IMG/VR virus record: IMGVR_UViG_3300031657_000008
Coordinates: 1 to 28,149 of that record
DNA from: a virus
DNA length: 28,149 nt
Direction: 5' to 3' (one strand)
Shown: positions 21,574 to 28,149 of the stretch, one piece after another
Layout of the letters: each line of letters begins with the position of its first letter
Numbering within the stretch: the stretch's first letter is position 1
Position numbers and translations under genes: made by a program
The notes under the pieces: model-generated
What the model saw: the letters and a program-made list of their open reading frames with translations, nothing else
What the model was told of the DNA's origin: nothing
The model's database searches: none

Positions 21574-22833
21574 ATGAAATTTAATTTTTTCAAAAACAAA
21601 ACAGAACACCAGTTCGGAGACCTCGAAAATCACCCTAACAGGTTGAGGTTTGCAGATACAGTTCAAAAAAATAAGTCGCTGATTGTTGAGCTGAAGCAAA
21701 ATACCCAAATGCTGTCTCAAAAAGAAATTAAAGCCTGGCGAATGGCCAACCAGGCAGCTCTGAATATCGAAAATCCAAACCGGAGGCAATTAACCGATAT
21801 TTATTACGATGCCATGCTCGATGACCACTTACTTGCTGCTATCCGAAATCGCAAGCTCAAGACCCTACGCACAAAGTTTAAGGTGATTGACGTGAACGGC
21901 GAAACCAATCACGAACTTACAGAGCTGATACAGGGGAAGTGGTTCAAAAGGTTTATGAGCCTGAGCCTCGACAGTATTTTTTACGGGTATAGTCTCATCC
22001 AGTTTGGTGAAATAGTTAGGGAGCCAAAACTGAAATTTACCGAAGTAAAATTAGTTCCACGCCCACACGTGGTGCCTGAATTCAGGGTATTCAAGCGTGA
22101 GGTAAGCGATGAGGCAAAAGATGGCATCGACTATACGAAACCGCCCTATTCGCTATGGTGCATCGGAGTTGGCGAACAAGATGATCTTGGATTATTGCTG
22201 CCGGTTGCGAAGGATACGATTAGCAAAAAGTATGCGCTGCAATTTTGGGATCAGTTTGCAGAGGTGTTCGGTATGCCGATCCGAATAGGTGAAACAACAT
22301 CAAGGGACAAGAAGGAAGTTGACCGGATTGAAAACATGCTCGAAGATATGGGCTCGGCAGCCTGGGGTTTATTCCCCGAAGGTACTACCATTAAAATTGT
22401 AGAAACCACCAGGGGCGACGCTTTTAATGTTTATGACAAACGCATCGACCGGGCCAATACCGAAATGAGCAAAGCCATACTTGGTCAAACCATGACCCTC
22501 GACAACGGATCGAGCAAAAGCCAGGCACAGGTTCACGAAAATGTAAGCGATGAAATTGGCGAAGCTGATGCTGATATGGTAAAGGATGTGGTGAACGATG
22601 ACTTATTTCCTTTCCTGCTCACACACGGGTTCCCGATGACTGGACACACCTTCGACTGGGATTACACCTACGATTACACGCCTGCCGAAATGACCGAAAT
22701 TGAAGGTATGTTGCTCCAATATTACGATGTTGACCCCGATTATTTTATTGAAAAATATGATATTCAAATCACCGGTGTAAAGCAGTCTCAATCATTTATA
22801 ACAACCAGTGATGATACTAAAAAAAAAAGCTAA
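21574..22833 (+). CDS. Portal protein, gp29-like (DUF935-like)
   Basis: The 419-residue protein resembles Mu gp29 portal proteins. It has an N-terminal QLTDIYYDAMLDDHLLAAIR with the NRKLKTLRTKF segment, then LDSIFYGYSLIQFGEIVREP. The QFWDQFAEVFGMPIRIGETT region with DRIENMLEDMGSAAWGLFPE is typical of the portal wing/stem. Its C-terminus has TMTLDNGSSKSQAQVHENVS. Portal dodecamers form the DNA entry channel. The last codons, ACT AAA AAA AAA AGC TAA, lie in a run of ten A's (22819-22828). A -1 slip there would fuse the portal to the MuF protein (859 residues in total). Confidence 0.83.
   Translation: MKFNFFKNKTEHQFGDLENHPNRLRFADTVQKNKSLIVELKQNTQMLSQKEIKAWRMANQAALNIENPNRRQLTDIYYDAMLDDHLLAAIRNRKLKTLRTKFKVIDVNGETNHELTELIQGKWFKRFMSLSLDSIFYGYSLIQFGEIVREPKLKFTEVKLVPRPHVVPEFRVFKREVSDEAKDGIDYTKPPYSLWCIGVGEQDDLGLLLPVAKDTISKKYALQFWDQFAEVFGMPIRIGETTSRDKKEVDRIENMLEDMGSAAWGLFPEGTTIKIVETTRGDAFNVYDKRIDRANTEMSKAILGQTMTLDNGSSKSQAQVHENVSDEIGEADADMVKDVVNDDLFPFLLTHGFPMTGHTFDWDYTYDYTPAEMTEIEGMLLQYYDVDPDYFIEKYDIQITGVKQSQSFITTSDDTKKKS
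22819..22828 (+). other. A10 homopolymer at the portal/MuF junction
   Basis: Ten A's lie in the last codons of the portal gene and contain the in-frame slippery heptamer A AAA AAA. The MuF reading frame is open from 22821 onward but has no ATG, GTG or TTG until 22914. The ATG at 22811 would be in frame with MuF if the run had nine A's, and the portal itself would be in frame with eleven. Confidence 0.85.
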
Positions 22834-22913
22834 CGCTTAACCTCCCGTCCGGACGATCGATTTGCCCAGACTGCCACGGTACAATCCAGCTTGCAGCTAA
22901 AGCAAAAATTGAA

Positions 22914-24152
22914 ATGCCTGATATGATAAGGCAGATTTGGCACGATAGAGGTACAGTGTTTAACTGGGATTACTTCGATAAGACGAACGTTTTACTCCTC
23001 GATGCTATAAGCCGTGGTTGGGAGGAAAAAGAGGGTCTGAAATTGGCGAAACATGCCAACCCGGCGCAAATCAATATCGACTACGATTCTCCGGATTACG
23101 CTTGTTTGCAAATGTTCGAGTTGAATATGTATAAGTTTAGCGCGGGCAAATCTGCGGCGGTGGTGCAGCAACTCAACGAGCTTGCCCGCGACAACGAAAC
23201 CTTTTCGGAGTTCCGTAAGAAAGCCGAAAAGATCACGGCAGTATTCAACGAGAACTACTTGCGCACCGAATACGACTTAGCCCACAACTCATCAAGTAAT
23301 GCAGCAAAGTACCACCGGCTGCGTGCAATGAAAAATCAGTTCCCTACCTGGCAATATATGACCGCCGGCGATGACCGGGTAAGGAGCGCACACCAGGCAC
23401 TTGCTAATAAGAAATTTAAAGCTGACGATGAGGCATTCGATGTAATTATGCCCCCAAATGGTTGGGGCTGCAGGTGCTATTTAAAACCGCTTTCCGGTAA
23501 ATCTAATTCATACACAAGCAAAAAACAGGCAGAGGAGCTGTTGGCAAAATCAGGGATTGATAAGAAGGGAAACAGTGAATTGGATCGGATGATTAAAAAC
23601 GGCTTCAACATCAATAGAGGTAAGGTAAGGCAAATCTTCGATGCAAATAAGATGTACGTGAAAGAGAACCTGAGCGAAAAACTAACCTGGAAGGATCAGG
23701 GCATGAAGGCTTATGATGACATCAACTCGAAGGAGTTCCCGGAAAAAACAATTATGGAACGCGATAAGGCTTTTGCCCAAGCATGGCACGAAAAGAACGG
23801 TGAGACAGTAATTGACTATGCAAAGCGCAGGATCACATTTTCAAAGAAAACAGTAAAAGCTCACCTTGCAGATAAATACATCAAGGAGGGCGTGGCAGGT
23901 CGGCAAAATACTATCGAGCTGGTTCCTGAAATCCTAAAATCAGCAGATGAGGTTTATTTTATAGATACCGGAAAAGGAAGGTATAAGCTTAGGTACATTA
24001 AGTTTTACAAGGATTACATTATGAATGTGGTTGCAGAGATAAACGATGATAAACTATGGGTTCAGGGCTGGTACAACATTACAAGCAATACATTAGACAT
24101 GCATGAGCGTGTAGGAATTTTGATAAAAAGAAATCCTGCAATCGTTATGTAA
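22914..24152 (+). CDS. MuF/gp30-like minor head protein with C-terminal toxin-like domain
   Basis: From the first in-frame ATG the protein has 412 residues. The MuF core covers about 60-190, with TAGDDRVRSAH (150-160) and the hallmark MPPNGWGCRCYL (179-190). A linker (about 195-290) leads to a C-terminal domain (about 295-412; RRITFSKKTVKAHLADKYIK, RYIKFYKDYIMNVVAEINDD). Its shape is that of phage-borne RelE/barnase/colicin-like nuclease domains. The frame is open upstream to 22821 and encodes LPSGRSICPDCHGTIQLAAK, a Cys-pair segment that suits such proteins, so the true start is probably upstream across the A10 run. MuF proteins help head assembly and may be injected with DNA. Confidence 0.78.
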   Translation: MPDMIRQIWHDRGTVFNWDYFDKTNVLLLDAISRGWEEKEGLKLAKHANPAQINIDYDSPDYACLQMFELNMYKFSAGKSAAVVQQLNELARDNETFSEFRKKAEKITAVFNENYLRTEYDLAHNSSSNAAKYHRLRAMKNQFPTWQYMTAGDDRVRSAHQALANKKFKADDEAFDVIMPPNGWGCRCYLKPLSGKSNSYTSKKQAEELLAKSGIDKKGNSELDRMIKNGFNINRGKVRQIFDANKMYVKENLSEKLTWKDQGMKAYDDINSKEFPEKTIMERDKAFAQAWHEKNGETVIDYAKRRITFSKKTVKAHLADKYIKEGVAGRQNTIELVPEILKSADEVYFIDTGKGRYKLRYIKFYKDYIMNVVAEINDDKLWVQGWYNITSNTLDMHERVGILIKRNPAIVM

Positions 24153-24230
24153 TGTACCCCGGAGGCTACTGACAATTTACAATTGCAGGATTCAGGTTGC
24201 AAATATAATACAAATTAAAAGTGAAGTTAA

Positions 24231-24794
24231 GTGAAATCAGTTTTTTATCATAAAGGCAGGCCATACAGCTTCGCTAAAGTGCGCAGGCAGGCACTTAAAA
24301 ACTATGCGCTGGTAATGCCTGCCGTGGCCGAAATAGCTGTTAATTTCTTCCAGGCAAGGTTTAAGGCCCAGGCATGGACAGATAAATCAGCAAAGAAATG
24401 GGAGCCGCGCAAGAAAGTGGATAAGAACAAAAAGCGCAGGGCTATCCTCATTAAATCCGGCCAGCTTCGCAACGCCATCAGGCCCGATATTGTAAACAAA
24501 AACATGGTGCAGATTTCAAACCGTAAACCTTACGCTGCTGTACACAACGAGGGCTTTCGTGGCATACAATATGTAAAGGCCCACCACAGGCGCATCCGTG
24601 GGCGGGTGGCGGTTTATAATATTGAATCACGCCGTGAATCCACCCGCAAAACAACCACTGGCCGTGCGCAGGTAAAAAGTTTTGCACGCCGGGTAAATAT
24701 ACCGCAACGCCAGTTTATGGGTAACAGCGATGCTATGGAGCGCAAATTCGACAGATTAATTATTCACCTTATCGATAAATCTTTTAACGTATGA
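24231..24794 (+). CDS. Phage virion morphogenesis protein (Mu gpG/P2 gpS-like tail completion)
   Basis: The 187-residue protein starts with GTG directly after an in-frame stop (24228-24230), so no other upstream start exists. It is very basic. The KPYAAVHNEGFRG motif (about residues 97-109) is the hallmark of the virion morphogenesis/tail completion family, with RRAILIKSGQLRNAIR before it. A C-terminal part QRQFMGNSDAMERK fits the family end. The role is at the head-tail joint or tail terminus. Its stop overlaps the start of the next gene by 4 nt (24791-24794). The 78-nt gap before it shows nothing beyond an A-rich leader. Confidence 0.78.
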   Translation: MKSVFYHKGRPYSFAKVRRQALKNYALVMPAVAEIAVNFFQARFKAQAWTDKSAKKWEPRKKVDKNKKRRAILIKSGQLRNAIRPDIVNKNMVQISNRKPYAAVHNEGFRGIQYVKAHHRRIRGRVAVYNIESRRESTRKTTTGRAQVKSFARRVNIPQRQFMGNSDAMERKFDRLIIHLIDKSFNV

Positions 24795-25300
24795 ACATCA
24801 GGGCAGAATTTTACAACGCTATTGCCGAACGCTTGCTAAACATAAGCGATCAATCAATATCTACAATCATCAAGCATGTCGATTTTTGGAACAACCAATA
24901 CGAAGGCGATTACAAGGAAGTATTTAGCCATCCGGCAGTGTTTATACACATCAAGGACATCGCCTGGCATAGCACCGGAAAACACCGCCAGCTTGGTCAA
25001 ATGGAGTTCGACCTGCATTTTGCCACTACCACGAAAGCAAAAAGTGCCTTTGCCAGGCAATACACCAACCACTTTCTGGCACACTTAGAAATGATTGATG
25101 TAATACACGCATGGCTTGCCGGTTGGCAGCACGATAGCTTTAGCAGCCTTACCCGCATACGAAGCCACCACGACACCCTGTATGGCGATATAATAAAGCA
25201 CATCGAAACCTACCGCTGCACCGTGGTTGATACGGCAGCAATGCGCAGCTACACTAAAGTAATTGGTGATAAGCTGGTGATTACGGTTGCAAGTGCATAA
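24791..25300 (+). CDS. gp37-like neck/tail terminator protein
   Basis: The 169-residue protein resembles Mu gp37-like proteins. Pieces are an N-terminal helix (NIRAEFYNAIAERLLNISDQ), a strand-rich middle (HPAVFIHIKDIAWHSTGKHR; GQMEFDLHFATTTKAKSAFA), the helix HFLAHLEMIDVIHAWLAGWQ, and closing strands YRCTVVDTAA and GDKLVITVA. This is the layout of tail terminators that cap the tube and sheath. It is coupled to the gpG-like gene by ATGA and is the last gene of the head operon, ending next to a terminator. Confidence 0.7.
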   Translation: MNIRAEFYNAIAERLLNISDQSISTIIKHVDFWNNQYEGDYKEVFSHPAVFIHIKDIAWHSTGKHRQLGQMEFDLHFATTTKAKSAFARQYTNHFLAHLEMIDVIHAWLAGWQHDSFSSLTRIRSHHDTLYGDIIKHIETYRCTVVDTAAMRSYTKVIGDKLVITVASA

Positions 25301-25301
25301 A

Positions 25302-25329
25302 AAAAGCGGTGTAGATCTACACCGCTTTT
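25302..25329. terminator. Perfect 28-bp palindromic bidirectional terminator
   Basis: A fully symmetric palindrome flanked by A- and T-runs (AAAAGCGGTGTAGA and its complement) lies between the stops of two convergent genes; its end overlaps the stop of the gene on the minus strand. It would stop transcription both from the head operon and from the accessory genes on the right. Confidence 0.85.
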
Positions 25330-25705
25330 AATTTTTTGTTGGATAAACCAATTCTTTGTCCATGTAAATTGTGTTTAAATCAAAATCATCCACATAAGTA
25401 AGTGTTAGCTGCACAGTGAACTGCGTGCGGATGTTAGCACCAAAACTATTATCAGAATCTACATAGGCGTTTACCGTATAGAGACCTTCAAATTCTATCA
25501 CCTCAATATCCTTGTAAATTGGGAATTCTGCACTGGTAGGAGATTTTAAGGCTTGTTTTATTAATGACTGACTTGTGTAGTATGCTCGCTCCTTGTTACT
25601 GATTTTTATTTCACCAACATTGCTTGAATAGTTAAAACAACTTCGCAAAGCTAAAAATACTACAACTAAAACTAAAATTGTTAGTATAGGTTTTTCATAT
25701 TTCAT
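25328..25705 (-). CDS. Membrane-anchored accessory protein, unknown
   Basis: The 125-residue protein has an N-terminal hydrophobic segment (residues 7-20, ILTILVLVVVFLAL) followed by RSCFNY, with no good lipobox. It is probably a signal anchor, though lipidation at Cys23 cannot be excluded. The outer domain has the SLIKQALKSPTSAEFPIYKD pattern and VDSDNSFGANIRTQFTVQL. These are motifs I have seen in small secreted proteins of many bacteria, where the Asn-Ser-Phe-Gly turn is conserved. It is the last gene of the right-hand group, and its stop lies inside the palindromic terminator. A host-modifying role in the lysogen is possible. Confidence 0.55.
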   Translation of the reverse strand: MKYEKPILTILVLVVVFLALRSCFNYSSNVGEIKISNKERAYYTSQSLIKQALKSPTSAEFPIYKDIEVIEFEGLYTVNAYVDSDNSFGANIRTQFTVQLTLTYVDDFDLNTIYMDKELVYPTKN

Positions 25706-25727
25706 AATTTATAATCTTAAGTGAATA

Positions 25728-26015
25728 TTAAAATAATTCCATTTGGTTGGCACGTTCTTTTAAAGCGTTTTTAAACAATTTTTTTACAAATGTATCAATT
25801 GCATTTAAATCAACATCGCTATGCGGTAAGTTTATTTCGAGCATATTTTTCAAATCATACTTCCTGAGCAGTTCCTCAACCCACCGCTCGCTTACCGAGA
25901 ACATGTAGCAAATAAACGCCATCGCTTCGCTGTGCGATACCCGATGCCGCTCAAGCTCGGCATAGTACATCAAAATGCGCTTGATTTTACTTTCCTGCAA
26001 ATCGCTCCGCCTCAT
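25728..26015 (-). CDS. Small unknown protein with possible helix-turn-helix
   Basis: The 95-residue helical protein has a segment (AMAFICYMFSVSERWVEELL, residues about 31-50) that could be a helix-turn-helix of the kind found in small phage regulators. An acidic stretch and a basic C-terminal helix ending QMELF follow. Its start overlaps the stop of the upstream gene by 4 nt, so the two are made together. No family was recognised. Confidence 0.5.
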   Translation of the reverse strand: MRRSDLQESKIKRILMYYAELERHRVSHSEAMAFICYMFSVSERWVEELLRKYDLKNMLEINLPHSDVDLNAIDTFVKKLFKNALKERANQMELF

Positions 26016-26368
26016 GCTTCAATAAACTTTGTGTTTTGGTTAATTCTGCTATTATTAGCAAAAAAACTGTGCAGTGCAAACATCAATTTATTTGCCAGGC
26101 TTTGTGCAAAGTAGCCATGCACCACCACGTACATAATGGCCTTGTTTAGGGCGGCAGCTTCGCCGGTGTTTAGCTTTAGCACCCAGGGCTTGCTGTCGAC
26201 GGGTGTGTCGCGGATGTGCTTACCAACGCGCCTAATTACCTCGCCACCGAGGTAGCTTATGATGTGCCGGTCCATCTCGTCATCAAAAACAGTGATGTCG
26301 TAGTTAACGAGCAGCGCAAGCAGGGTTTCCTGCTCGAAGCGGTTGAGCTTTATTTTGAATTTTTGCAT
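26012..26368 (-). CDS. Small unknown protein of the accessory/early region
   Basis: The 118-residue protein is basic at the start (QKFKIKLNRFEQETLLALLV) and helical throughout, with a later segment AAALNKAIMYVVVHGYFAQS. It lacks a signal peptide. Its ATG is preceded by repeats of TTAAC/TTAACC type (26369-26398), as for other genes here. Coupling with the next gene (ATGA at 26012-26015) suggests a shared job. It may belong to the early genes of the phage. Confidence 0.5.
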   Translation of the reverse strand: MQKFKIKLNRFEQETLLALLVNYDITVFDDEMDRHIISYLGGEVIRRVGKHIRDTPVDSKPWVLKLNTGEAAALNKAIMYVVVHGYFAQSLANKLMFALHSFFANNSRINQNTKFIEA

Positions 26369-26398
26369 TGGTTATTGGTTAATTGTTAATGGTTATTA
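26369..26398 (-). repeat. TTAAC-type repeats in a gene leader
   Basis: The minus strand before the ATG at 26368 reads AACCATTAACAATTAACCAA and similar, about four near-copies of a TTAAC/TAACC unit. It belongs to the same class as the leader at 14765-14800. Confidence 0.45.
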
Positions 26399-26400
26399 TA

Positions 26401-26604
26401 TCAACCTATCTCAAATATGCCGCCGTACATTTTTACAAGCTCATCAACTGCTTTGTCGCAAAGTTGCATGCTTGCAAAGCAGTTGTTTTTGCTTATGCTA
26501 AAATTAGCCCAACCACCGCCTCCGTTGTATGTTTTTTTTACAATCTTCCAGGCTTTCAACCGATGATCGTATTGTGAGCGCACTTTTATTTTTAATGTTG
26601 TCAT
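26401..26604 (-). CDS. Small basic unknown protein
   Basis: The 67-residue protein has a basic N-terminal strand (TLKIKVRSQYDHRLKAWKIV) and a Gly run GGGGWANFSISKNNCF. It ends CDKAVDELVKMYGGIFEIG. It has no signal peptide or membrane span. The leader has three copies of TTAAAAGT/TTAACTTT type repeats. Nothing identifies the function; its place suggests an early phage or cassette gene. Confidence 0.45.
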   Translation of the reverse strand: MTTLKIKVRSQYDHRLKAWKIVKKTYNGGGGWANFSISKNNCFASMQLCDKAVDELVKMYGGIFEIG

Positions 26605-26624
26605 TAACTTTTAACTTTTAACTT
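26605..26624 (-). repeat. AGTTAAA-type repeats before the 67-residue gene
   Basis: Three near-copies of AGTTAAA (minus strand) occur just before the ATG at 26604. This is the third leader of this type in the window. Confidence 0.45.
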
Positions 26625-26631
26625 TATGAAC

Positions 26632-27051
26632 TTAGTTGTTCCACAATTCTGCGTTTAAGTATGATTCTGCGTATTTACGTTCTATGCCGGGCTTGAGGGT
26701 TAGTTCGTACTTGCCAATATGGTTGTAAGCCTTCACCTGCTGTGTCTTGCTCATCCTATTCCAGCGTGCTAAAGTGCGTTTTTTACTGCTACGGTCCTTG
26801 CTGTTGTACCTGTTCCAAAACTTATCGAATGTAATATCTTGTTTAATCTCCGTGAAGCGTGCCGATTTGCTTTTATCAAGCATGTCTTTAATCTTAACAA
26901 GGTGCTTAGCCATGTTTTTCAAGATGAAATACATTTGGCTTTCGTTTAAAGTTGCGCCACGGGCATCAAAATTAACGAGGTAGCCTAAGTCGTTAAACTC
27001 AAATATAACCTCGCCCTCGAATAGCTCTGATGTTAGCGTGTATGTTTTCAT
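26632..27051 (-). CDS. Unknown protein with replication-protein-like C-terminus
   Basis: The 139-residue protein has an N-terminal strand pair (TYTLTSELFEGEVIFEFNDL) and a helical middle. Its C-terminal part (about residues 74-139) reads FDKFWNRYNSKDRSSKKRTL, then the NRMSKTQQVKAYNHI segment and AESYLNAELWNN. That matches the FxxFW..Y..K..K..A...W..L.......YL...W arrangement found at the ends of many phage replication initiators and helicase loaders. It probably binds DNA or a partner protein in phage replication or transposition. It begins directly after one attC-like element (27084-27145), so it may be a cassette gene. Confidence 0.55.
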   Translation of the reverse strand: MKTYTLTSELFEGEVIFEFNDLGYLVNFDARGATLNESQMYFILKNMAKHLVKIKDMLDKSKSARFTEIKQDITFDKFWNRYNSKDRSSKKRTLARWNRMSKTQQVKAYNHIGKYELTLKPGIERKYAESYLNAELWNN

Positions 27052-27083
27052 TTTTAATTGTAATTTGTTAATCGGTGAAAATC

Positions 27084-27145
27084 GCTAACGGTGAATATAA
27101 ACAAGTCGAAGCTTCGCAACGACCAGTTCATATTCGGGCGTTAGC
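27084..27145 (-). repeat. attC-like imperfect inverted repeat 1 (62 bp)
   Basis: GCTAAC (27084-27089) pairs with GTTAGC (27140-27145). Inside, GAATATAAAC (27093-27102) pairs with GTTCATATTC (27126-27135) with one wobble, and unequal spacers separate the two boxes, as in integron attC sites. The centre holds the palindrome CGAAGCTTCG. It lies downstream of the zinc-ribbon gene and just upstream of the next start. The strict core GTTRRRY is not fully met, so the identity is probable only. Confidence 0.55.
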
Positions 27146-27152
27146 AACAAGG

Positions 27153-27335
27153 CTAAATAAGTCCTCTAAATTCATCATTACCACATTTAGGACAAACGTA
27201 ATCAGTTATTGAATTATCGTCTTTTCTTTCTACTTGTTTTTGTTGTTTTAAAGTTCCTTCCCATTTACATTTTTGTTTATTACATCTGTATTTGCTTGGT
27301 GTTTCTCCTGATTTGCAAAATTTTCTTTTAGCCAT
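27153..27335 (-). CDS. Small zinc-ribbon protein
   Basis: The 60-residue basic protein carries two cysteine pairs, CNKQKC (residues 18-23) and CPKC (48-51), giving a zinc-ribbon knuckle arrangement with a short linker. The first pair has four residues between the cysteines, so the geometry is slightly unusual. It would bind DNA, RNA or a protein. It sits alone between two attC-like sites, with its ATG about 27 nt after the upstream site and its stop 8 nt before the downstream one, which is the layout of a single-gene cassette. Confidence 0.6.
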   Translation of the reverse strand: MAKRKFCKSGETPSKYRCNKQKCKWEGTLKQQKQVERKDDNSITDYVCPKCGNDEFRGLI

Positions 27336-27362
27336 AATTTTAGTTTTAAAACCGCCAAGTTG

Positions 27363-27490
27363 CTAACACAAAATATAGTGTATAGCTTAGGTTGTGGTTG
27401 TTTATTAATATTTGTTATTTAAGTTTTGTTCGTTTTTCTTTATTAGGGGTGGTGGTTTATTAAAGCTACACACCATATTCAAAACGTTAG
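27363..27490 (-). repeat. attC-like imperfect inverted repeat 2 (128 bp)
   Basis: CTAAC (27363-27367) pairs with GTTAG (27486-27490). Next to them AATATAGTGTATAGCTT (27372-27388) pairs with AAGCTACACACCATATT (27463-27479), 15 of 17 positions identical and the two others wobbles. A 74-nt AT-rich loop with no gene lies between. It occupies the gap between the PAPS-reductase-family gene and the zinc-ribbon gene, as a long attC site would. Confidence 0.55.
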
Positions 27491-27528
27491 TTGCAATTTA
27501 ATTTTTAATAATTTTTGCCACCGCACGT

Positions 27529-28149
27529 TTAATTTTCTGCAAAAATTAATTTGGTTTGAAACTTATCTGCCATATACTTTTTAACCGATAAACCACTACA
27601 CCACCATTCAATTACATTTTCAGCATTTTCAAATTCAGGATATTTACCTTTTTCAATCATAAGTTTTCTGACTGTATTTGTGTATGCCAATTTAAAATTA
27701 GGTCGTTCTCTAAATTCTTTTCTCATTCCTTTTGGGTTCATAGGACAACCAACACAACCTATTCGGGCTTGAGTTTTGTATAATTCACTCCATTCTACAT
27801 CTCTATTTTTTAGGAACTCGAAAACTTCGTGAACTTTCCAATTTTTAATAATATGCAGGAAGTATTTGTTTTTCTTATTTACCCAGTCTTTTTCAAATTC
27901 AGGTCTTTTTTTTCTTTTATCACTTTCTTGGTTAGTTATTCCCGTAACCACAATAGAATTAGTTCCGCTCGTTTCTTTTAATTCAGCACAACAAAATCTT
28001 GCTTGTCTTAAAGGCAACATTCCTTTTTTATTAATTAGTTGAAACATTGTCATATTTGGCTTTATCCATTCAACATCTGGGTAGTTATTTCGTATAAATT
28101 TTAATACCTCTGGGGGGTCAATAGATGTTTTATTAAAAAAGGCTTTGAA
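27529..28149 (-). CDS. PAPS-reductase/adenylyl-sulfate-reductase-family protein, 5' end outside window
   Basis: The frame is open to the window's right edge; 206 codons are visible and the true start lies outside. The visible part resembles phage PAPS-reductase-like proteins of the adenine nucleotide alpha hydrolase fold. It has SIDPPEVLKFIRNNYPDVEW then IKPNMTMFQLINKKG, ARFCCAELKE with a Cys pair, ARIGCVGCPMNPKG with a second Cys pair, and a C-terminal WWCSGLSVKKYM. The four cysteines could bind a 4Fe-4S cluster. Members act in sulfur assimilation, DNA phosphorothioation (DndC-like) or other nucleotide chemistry; which applies here is not decidable. An attC-like element follows its stop. Confidence 0.72.
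   Translation of the reverse strand, partial: FKAFFNKTSIDPPEVLKFIRNNYPDVEWIKPNMTMFQLINKKGMLPLRQARFCCAELKETSGTNSIVVTGITNQESDKRKKRPEFEKDWVNKKNKYFLHIIKNWKVHEVFEFLKNRDVEWSELYKTQARIGCVGCPMNPKGMRKEFRERPNFKLAYTNTVRKLMIEKGKYPEFENAENVIEWWCSGLSVKKYMADKFQTKLIFAEN

Noticed and set aside
1-28149. Diversity-generating retroelement, CRISPR array, tRNA genes, transposase
   Set aside because: No reverse transcriptase, no regularly spaced repeats, no cloverleaf-like segment and no DDE transposase or integrase could be recognised on either strand.

Overview
The window carries most of the virion-assembly genes of a Mu-like, contractile-tailed phage or prophage of a Bacteroidota host, with a small accessory region at its right end. 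The host assignment rests on four things: DUF2586-type sheath, DUF6046-like and DUF6150-like proteins; mostly Shine-Dalgarno-free starts; AT-rich leaders with TTAAC repeats; and promoter candidates resembling the Bacteroidota TTTG-N20-TAnnTTTG form. No tRNA, rRNA, CRISPR array, transposase, integrase or lysis enzyme was recognised.

Layout. From an intergenic region near 19.0 kb two late operons diverge. The plus-strand head operon (19152-25300) encodes small and large terminase, a gp36-like adaptor, a gp29-like portal, a MuF/gp30-like minor head protein with an extra C-terminal domain, a gpG/gpS-like tail-completion protein and a gp37-like protein. It ends at a perfect 28-bp palindrome that acts as a bidirectional terminator candidate. 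The minus-strand operon (18984 down to the left edge) encodes the prohead protease/scaffold, the major capsid protein, a terminator, a small membrane/coiled-coil protein, a secreted protein and unknowns. It continues with tail sheath, tail tube, a tail assembly chaperone with a -1 frameshift signal, tape measure, DUF6046-like protein, hub, spike, gp25/gp46-like wedge protein and LysM-like protein. The last part holds fibre/adhesin genes, then gp47-like and gp48-like baseplate genes and further tail-tip genes. Two small plus-strand genes (9443-9748, DUF6150-like secreted repeat protein; 11979-12158, membrane miniprotein) sit antisense inside this tail operon.

Right end (25.3-28.1 kb). Minus-strand small genes include a lipoprotein-like or membrane protein, three unknowns, a protein with a replication-protein-like C-terminus, a zinc-ribbon protein and a PAPS-reductase-family protein running off the window. 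The zinc-ribbon gene lies between two imperfect inverted repeats with CTAAC/GTTAG ends that look like integron attC-type sites, so this end may be a cassette array.

Points deserving most attention: (1) an A AAT TTA heptamer with a stop immediately after it and a perfect 12-bp inverted repeat 5 nt downstream in the tail chaperone gene; (2) an A10 tract at the portal/MuF junction that leaves the MuF N-terminus (with a CPDC motif) without an in-frame start, so that 9, 10 or 11 A's give three different gene arrangements; (3) the attC-like cassette structure; (4) an apparently shortened tape measure protein; (5) the MuF C-terminal extension that may be a toxin-type nuclease domain. All functional names come from reading the sequence; no database search was run.
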